Part shown: positions 60,860-64,000 of the stretch, one piece after another | Position numbering within the stretch: the stretch's first letter is position 1 | How the letters are laid out: each line of letters opens with the position of its first letter | Assembly: GCF_900100435.1 (NCBI RefSeq) | Contig: NZ_FNEX01000004.1 | Span: forward strand, 310,001-374,000 | Reading direction: 5' to 3' | DNA length: 64,000 nt | Origin: Pedobacter sp. ok626 | GTDB taxonomy: Bacteria; Bacteroidota; Bacteroidia; Sphingobacteriales; Sphingobacteriaceae | Position numbers and translations under genes: made by a program | Notes under the pieces: generated by a model | What the model was told of the DNA's origin: nothing | Database searches by the model: none | What the model saw: only the letters and a program-made list of their open reading frames with translations

Positions 60860-62134
60860 TTACTCCGTTTCTTTTTTATCTCTCATTACAATCTGGCAGG
60901 TGTTTCTACTTTTTACCTCCAAAAGAATGTTCTTATTTACGGTAACGCGATCTATCGTTTCTTGATTGTAATACCTGATAGTCACCAATTCAACGTCGGT
61001 GTTGTACTTTATTTTATAATCCTTAGATAAATCTGCAATTAAGCTTTCCAATTTCTTTGCATCGTAATCAAAGCTGATGGAAAAACTGATGGCAGAGTTG
61101 AGCATGGTATTAATTTTAACTCTGTGGTTATGAAACAGACTGAAAATATGGCTCAGGTTTTCTTCAATGATGAAAGAGAAATCTTTAGGGAATATGGACA
61201 ACAAAGCCTGATTTACCTTAAAAATAAAGGAAGGTACTGGCAAGTGATTCTTTAGGTCAGTAATGTCCGTTCCTTCTGCATCAGGATGAAGAAATGAGCG
61301 AACATACAAAGGAATGTTTTTGTTTTGTATCGGTTTGATCGTTTTTGGATGGATAACCGTGGCACCATAATAGGCCAATTCTATGGCATCATGGTAAGAA
61401 AGCTGTGGAATCCTTTCTGTCTCATCAAACCATTTTGGATCAGCATTTAAAACACCTGGCACATCTTTCCAAATCGTCATAGATTCGGCATTTAAACAGG
61501 CAGAAAATATGGCTGCAGAATAGTCGGAACCTTCACGACCCAATGTGGTGGTAAAGTTTTCGCTGGTACTGCCAATAAAACCTTGTGTTACGGCAATATG
61601 GTCTTTCAAAATAGGAGCAAGATTTTCTTGTATTTCCGCTTCAGTTTTTTCCCAGTTTACCAATCCTTCACGGTAAGTATTGTCGGTATGAACAAAATTA
61701 CGGGCATCTACCCATTTCACATTGTTTTGTAATGTACCCAGGTACGCAGCAAGGATTTTCGTCGAAATAATCTCGCCAATAGAAACGATCTGATCATAAA
61801 TATAATCAGGCGCATCTTCTGGCTCTTCTTCAATCAGCCAGTCGATCTCTACAAAGGTATTTACAACATCATTAAATATGGGGTGATTGTGATCCGGAAA
61901 GAGCTGATTTAAAATATTGAAATGATATTGTTTTATCTCTTCAAATATTTGCAATACATCATCCTGACTGTTTAAATAAGCTTTTGTAAGGTCTTCCAGT
62001 TTATTTGTCATTTTACCCATTGCAGAAACCACAATCAGTAGCTCGTTGCCTTTGTGGTTTTGGATAATTGACGAAACGTTTCTTACTCCTTCGGCATCTT
62101 TAACCGATGCTCCTCCAAATTTATATATCTTCAT
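60860..62134 (-). CDS. lysC: Aspartate kinase
   Basis: 424 residues. N-terminal kinase motif KIYKFGGASVKDAEGV, substrate/ATP motif TTLGREGSDYSAAIFSACL, and C-terminal ACT domains (FSFIIEENLSHIFSLFHNHR, TMLNSAISFSISFDYD). Phosphorylates aspartate at the head of lysine, threonine and methionine synthesis. Monofunctional (no homoserine dehydrogenase part). 3 bases after the DUF3298 gene stop and 6 before the methyltransferase gene start, so a three-gene unit is likely. Confidence 0.95.
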   Translation of the reverse strand: MKIYKFGGASVKDAEGVRNVSSIIQNHKGNELLIVVSAMGKMTNKLEDLTKAYLNSQDDVLQIFEEIKQYHFNILNQLFPDHNHPIFNDVVNTFVEIDWLIEEEPEDAPDYIYDQIVSIGEIISTKILAAYLGTLQNNVKWVDARNFVHTDNTYREGLVNWEKTEAEIQENLAPILKDHIAVTQGFIGSTSENFTTTLGREGSDYSAAIFSACLNAESMTIWKDVPGVLNADPKWFDETERIPQLSYHDAIELAYYGATVIHPKTIKPIQNKNIPLYVRSFLHPDAEGTDITDLKNHLPVPSFIFKVNQALLSIFPKDFSFIIEENLSHIFSLFHNHRVKINTMLNSAISFSISFDYDAKKLESLIADLSKDYKIKYNTDVELVTIRYYNQETIDRVTVNKNILLEVKSRNTCQIVMRDKKETE

Positions 62135-62137
62135 TTT

Positions 62138-62941
62138 TTAATTAGCGGGGTTAAGTAAGCTGTTTGGTTTTGCGATATCCTTTAAATCGGCAAAAGGAAT
62201 AACCAGCTCAGTAATTCCGTAGGCATAAGCTTTAATCTCGTATGGATTGTAAAGGAACTTTAGGCCTTTTTTGTTAATGCTGAAATTTTTATTTAAGCTA
62301 AACTTATCGTTTTCAAAGAAATAATTATCTTTCAAACTCGCCGTTGGCGATAGCTTCTCATTTTTTCTAAATATTTTTTCTGCTATAGTAGTTAATTCTG
62401 GCATTGAACCAGGATTGATCAGCGAATCTAAAACAATCTCCGTATGACTTTTCGGATCGTAGTTTAAATAAGTGAAAGAACTATTTGGATGGGCTCCACC
62501 TTCATAGTTTACGTAAGTAAGCAGAAAGGAAAGGTACTGCGGATTTTGTTCCTCAACCTTAACTTTTGCATCCATAAACCAGGTTTGGCCATAGTCTTTG
62601 TTCTCTTTACTGAAAGTATCGAAGTTCTTAATAAAGGCATTTGTAAAATCCTTATAAGTGGCGAAATGTTCCCCCTCATCGGCAAGATTCATAACCTTTT
62701 GCTCAATAAACTCGTTTATTTTTTGATCTGTAAATACGGGATAGGAGATGACTGCTTTAGAGGTGTCGGTCGTATTTTCATTACCCTTAACTAAAACGTT
62801 GCTGGATACTTTTACAGAGTCGTATGTAAAGGACAGACTGGTTTGATCAGTCTCGATTGGATCTGAACTGTTAATTGTTTTTTTCTCATTCTGACAGGCA
62901 ATAAAGCTTAATGAGAGGAATAAAAGGGCTAATTTCTTCAT
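62138..62941 (-). CDS. DUF3298 / RsiV-like lipoprotein
   Basis: 267 residues. Lipoprotein signal (MKKLALLFLSLSFIACQN, lipobox IAC), DUF4163-like start (SVKVSSNVLVKGNENTTDTS region), then the DUF3298 core YVNYEGGAHPNSSFTYLNYD and the end YEIKAYAYGITELVIPFADL. In Bacillus RsiV a related domain binds lysozyme; here the role is unknown, possibly sensing or binding at the cell envelope. Confidence 0.9.
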   Translation of the reverse strand: MKKLALLFLSLSFIACQNEKKTINSSDPIETDQTSLSFTYDSVKVSSNVLVKGNENTTDTSKAVISYPVFTDQKINEFIEQKVMNLADEGEHFATYKDFTNAFIKNFDTFSKENKDYGQTWFMDAKVKVEEQNPQYLSFLLTYVNYEGGAHPNSSFTYLNYDPKSHTEIVLDSLINPGSMPELTTIAEKIFRKNEKLSPTASLKDNYFFENDKFSLNKNFSINKKGLKFLYNPYEIKAYAYGITELVIPFADLKDIAKPNSLLNPAN

Positions 62942-62961
62942 AGGAATAGGTTTTGTTGATA

Positions 62962-63429
62962 TTATTTCTTGCTTAGCTGTTCTGTAGAAAAAGAACCATT
63001 AAGCCAGCCAGCTTCTATCTGTGCGTCGTACTTGCTGTAAAAATTAAGGGCTGGCTCATTCCAGTCTAAAACCTGCCAGGTCATGCCGTTGTATCCTTTG
63101 TCTTTTGCTTCTTTTATCACACGTTCAAAAAGTAATTTTCCAATGCCTTTACCTCTGTACGCTTCGGTTACGATAAAATCTTCGAGGTATAAGCGACAGC
63201 CTTTCCATGTGGAGTATCTGGTATAATAAATCGCAAAGCCTGCAATAAATCCATCTACCTCAGCCACAAAGGCGTTCCATACTTTATGCGCACCAAAACC
63301 AGCATCAACAAATTCTTCTAATGTAACTGTAACCTCTTCAGGAGCCTTTTCATAAACTGCAAGTTCATTTACCAGCTCAAGTAATCTTACACAATCCTCT
63401 TTTACAGCTTCCCTTAACTTTATGTTCAT
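62962..63429 (-). CDS. GNAT-family N-acetyltransferase (diamine/spermidine type)
   Basis: 155 residues. GNAT motif A in YLEDFIVTEAYRGKGIGKLLFE (RGKGIG), the preceding FAIYYTRYSTWKGCRLYLED and the C-terminal MTWQVLDWNEPALNFYSKYD match spermidine/diamine acetyltransferase-like proteins. Transfers acetyl from acetyl-CoA to a small amine; substrate is not certain. Stand-alone minus-strand gene 20 bases before the DUF3298 gene. Confidence 0.9.
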   Translation of the reverse strand: MNIKLREAVKEDCVRLLELVNELAVYEKAPEEVTVTLEEFVDAGFGAHKVWNAFVAEVDGFIAGFAIYYTRYSTWKGCRLYLEDFIVTEAYRGKGIGKLLFERVIKEAKDKGYNGMTWQVLDWNEPALNFYSKYDAQIEAGWLNGSFSTEQLSKK

Positions 63430-63512
63430 TCTTCCTTACAATTCTTCTTTATAATGTTTGATTTTTCATTTAGTTTCTAATTGCTTTCATTTGTAATGAA
63501 GCTATCAGAAGC

Positions 63513-64000
63513 TTAGCCTTCATTTTTCTTTGTTAGCTTCTGATGGTTCCTTTTGCCAAAAATGCTGCTGCCAATGCGCACCATTGTACTTCCTTGTTCG
63601 ATGGCTAGCTTATAATCGCCAGACATACCCATTGATATTTCCTTAAAATAGTCTGCTTTTCTAAAAAAACTAAGTTTAATTCCGTCAAACAACACCTTTA
63701 ATTCATTAAACTCATCGCTAGTTTGTTTTTCCAGTGCATTGTTACTGGCAATACCCATAATACCAACAATTCGTACATTTTGTAGTTCAGCAAATTCATC
63801 AGAACGTAACAACTCGATAGCTTCATCAAAGCCTAGTCCAAACTTGGTGTCCTCATCAGCGATATAAATCTGAAGCAGACAATCAATCACCCTTTTGTTT
63901 TTAAGGGCTTGTTTGTTAATCTCAGTCAGTAACTTTAAGCTATCTACCGATTGGATCAAACTAATAAAAGGGGCAATGTATTTAACCTTATTGGTTTGTA
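63513..64000 (-). CDS. YggS-family PLP homeostasis protein (partial, N-terminus beyond window)
   Basis: The minus-strand frame is open to the right edge (NKVKYIAPFISLIQSVDSLK continues past the ORF start), about 162 residues visible. YggS/PLPBP features: LLQIYIADEDTKFGLGFDE, VGIMGIASN and ISMGMSGDYKLAIEQGSTMVRIGSSIFG. Binds pyridoxal phosphate and buffers the vitamin B6 pool. The N-terminal part with the PLP lysine lies beyond 64000. Confidence 0.93.
   Translation of the reverse strand, partial: QTNKVKYIAPFISLIQSVDSLKLLTEINKQALKNKRVIDCLLQIYIADEDTKFGLGFDEAIELLRSDEFAELQNVRIVGIMGIASNNALEKQTSDEFNELKVLFDGIKLSFFRKADYFKEISMGMSGDYKLAIEQGSTMVRIGSSIFGKRNHQKLTKKNEG

Overview
The window looks like chromosomal DNA of a soil- or plant-associated Bacteroidota, most probably Pedobacter or a close Sphingobacteriaceae relative. 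The basis is SusC/SusD pairs, FecI/FecR regulation, TlpA-DUF4369 proteins, AT-rich intergenic DNA, weak Shine-Dalgarno signals, TAnnTTTG-type -7 boxes, and a Bacteroidota-style inositol-lipid cluster. I saw no rRNA, tRNA, CRISPR array, phage or intact insertion sequence.

Layout. (1) 1-13671, all minus strand: a polysaccharide utilization locus for a polyuronate, best read as alginate. It has a YiaK-like dehydrogenase, a FadR-type regulator with two palindromic operators, a PL17 oligoalginate lyase, KdgF, an acetyl-esterase-like hydrolase, a hexuronate-type MFS carrier, an SDR that fits DEH reductase, then SusC-SusD and a second SusC that runs off the left edge. (2) 13895-18502: an exported acetolactate decarboxylase, a membrane-bound XRE regulator, an exported amidohydrolase and a choice-of-anchor I lipoprotein. 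(3) 18708-22671: an MFS carrier convergent with lutABC (L-lactate oxidation). (4) 22818-27882: LacI regulator, kduI, a DUF4861 protein, kduD and an SGNH hydrolase, a second unsaturated-uronate route. (5) 27886-35084: AraC regulator, a candidate leader or small RNA, then housekeeping genes ubiX, mtaB, lgt, an inositol monophosphatase family gene, a NifU-type protein and purB. (6) 35217-37118: a repeat hairpin, small genes and a universal stress protein. (7) 37209-41224: myo-inositol-phosphate synthase, PgpA-like phosphatase, GtrA protein, CDP-alcohol phosphatidyltransferase and Aur1-like PAP2 protein, i.e. inositol phospholipid and probably inositol-phosphoryl-sphingolipid synthesis. (8) 41609-46502: AraC regulator beside the wreck of an RND efflux operon, a small lipoprotein, an ECF sigma factor followed by a membrane-anchored trypsin-like protease with an anti-sigma-like N-terminus, and small genes. 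(9) 46662-56487: DUF72, peroxiredoxin, then a FecI-FecR-SusC-SusD-TlpA nutrient uptake module. (10) 56559-64000, minus strand: DUF2723 membrane protein, THUMP-like methyltransferase, aspartate kinase, DUF3298 lipoprotein, GNAT acetyltransferase and a partial YggS protein.

How it works together. Regions 1 and 4 both lead towards 2-keto-3-deoxygluconate: PL17 gives unsaturated monouronate, KdgF opens it and the SDR reduces it, while KduI and KduD do the equivalent steps for pectin- or glycosaminoglycan-type uronate. The later enzymes KdgK and KdgA are not in the window. The features I find most worth following are the esterase-containing alginate locus, the protease/anti-sigma fusion, the structured leader before ubiX, the DUF4861 gene inside a kdu operon, and the GtrA gene inside the inositol-lipid operon.
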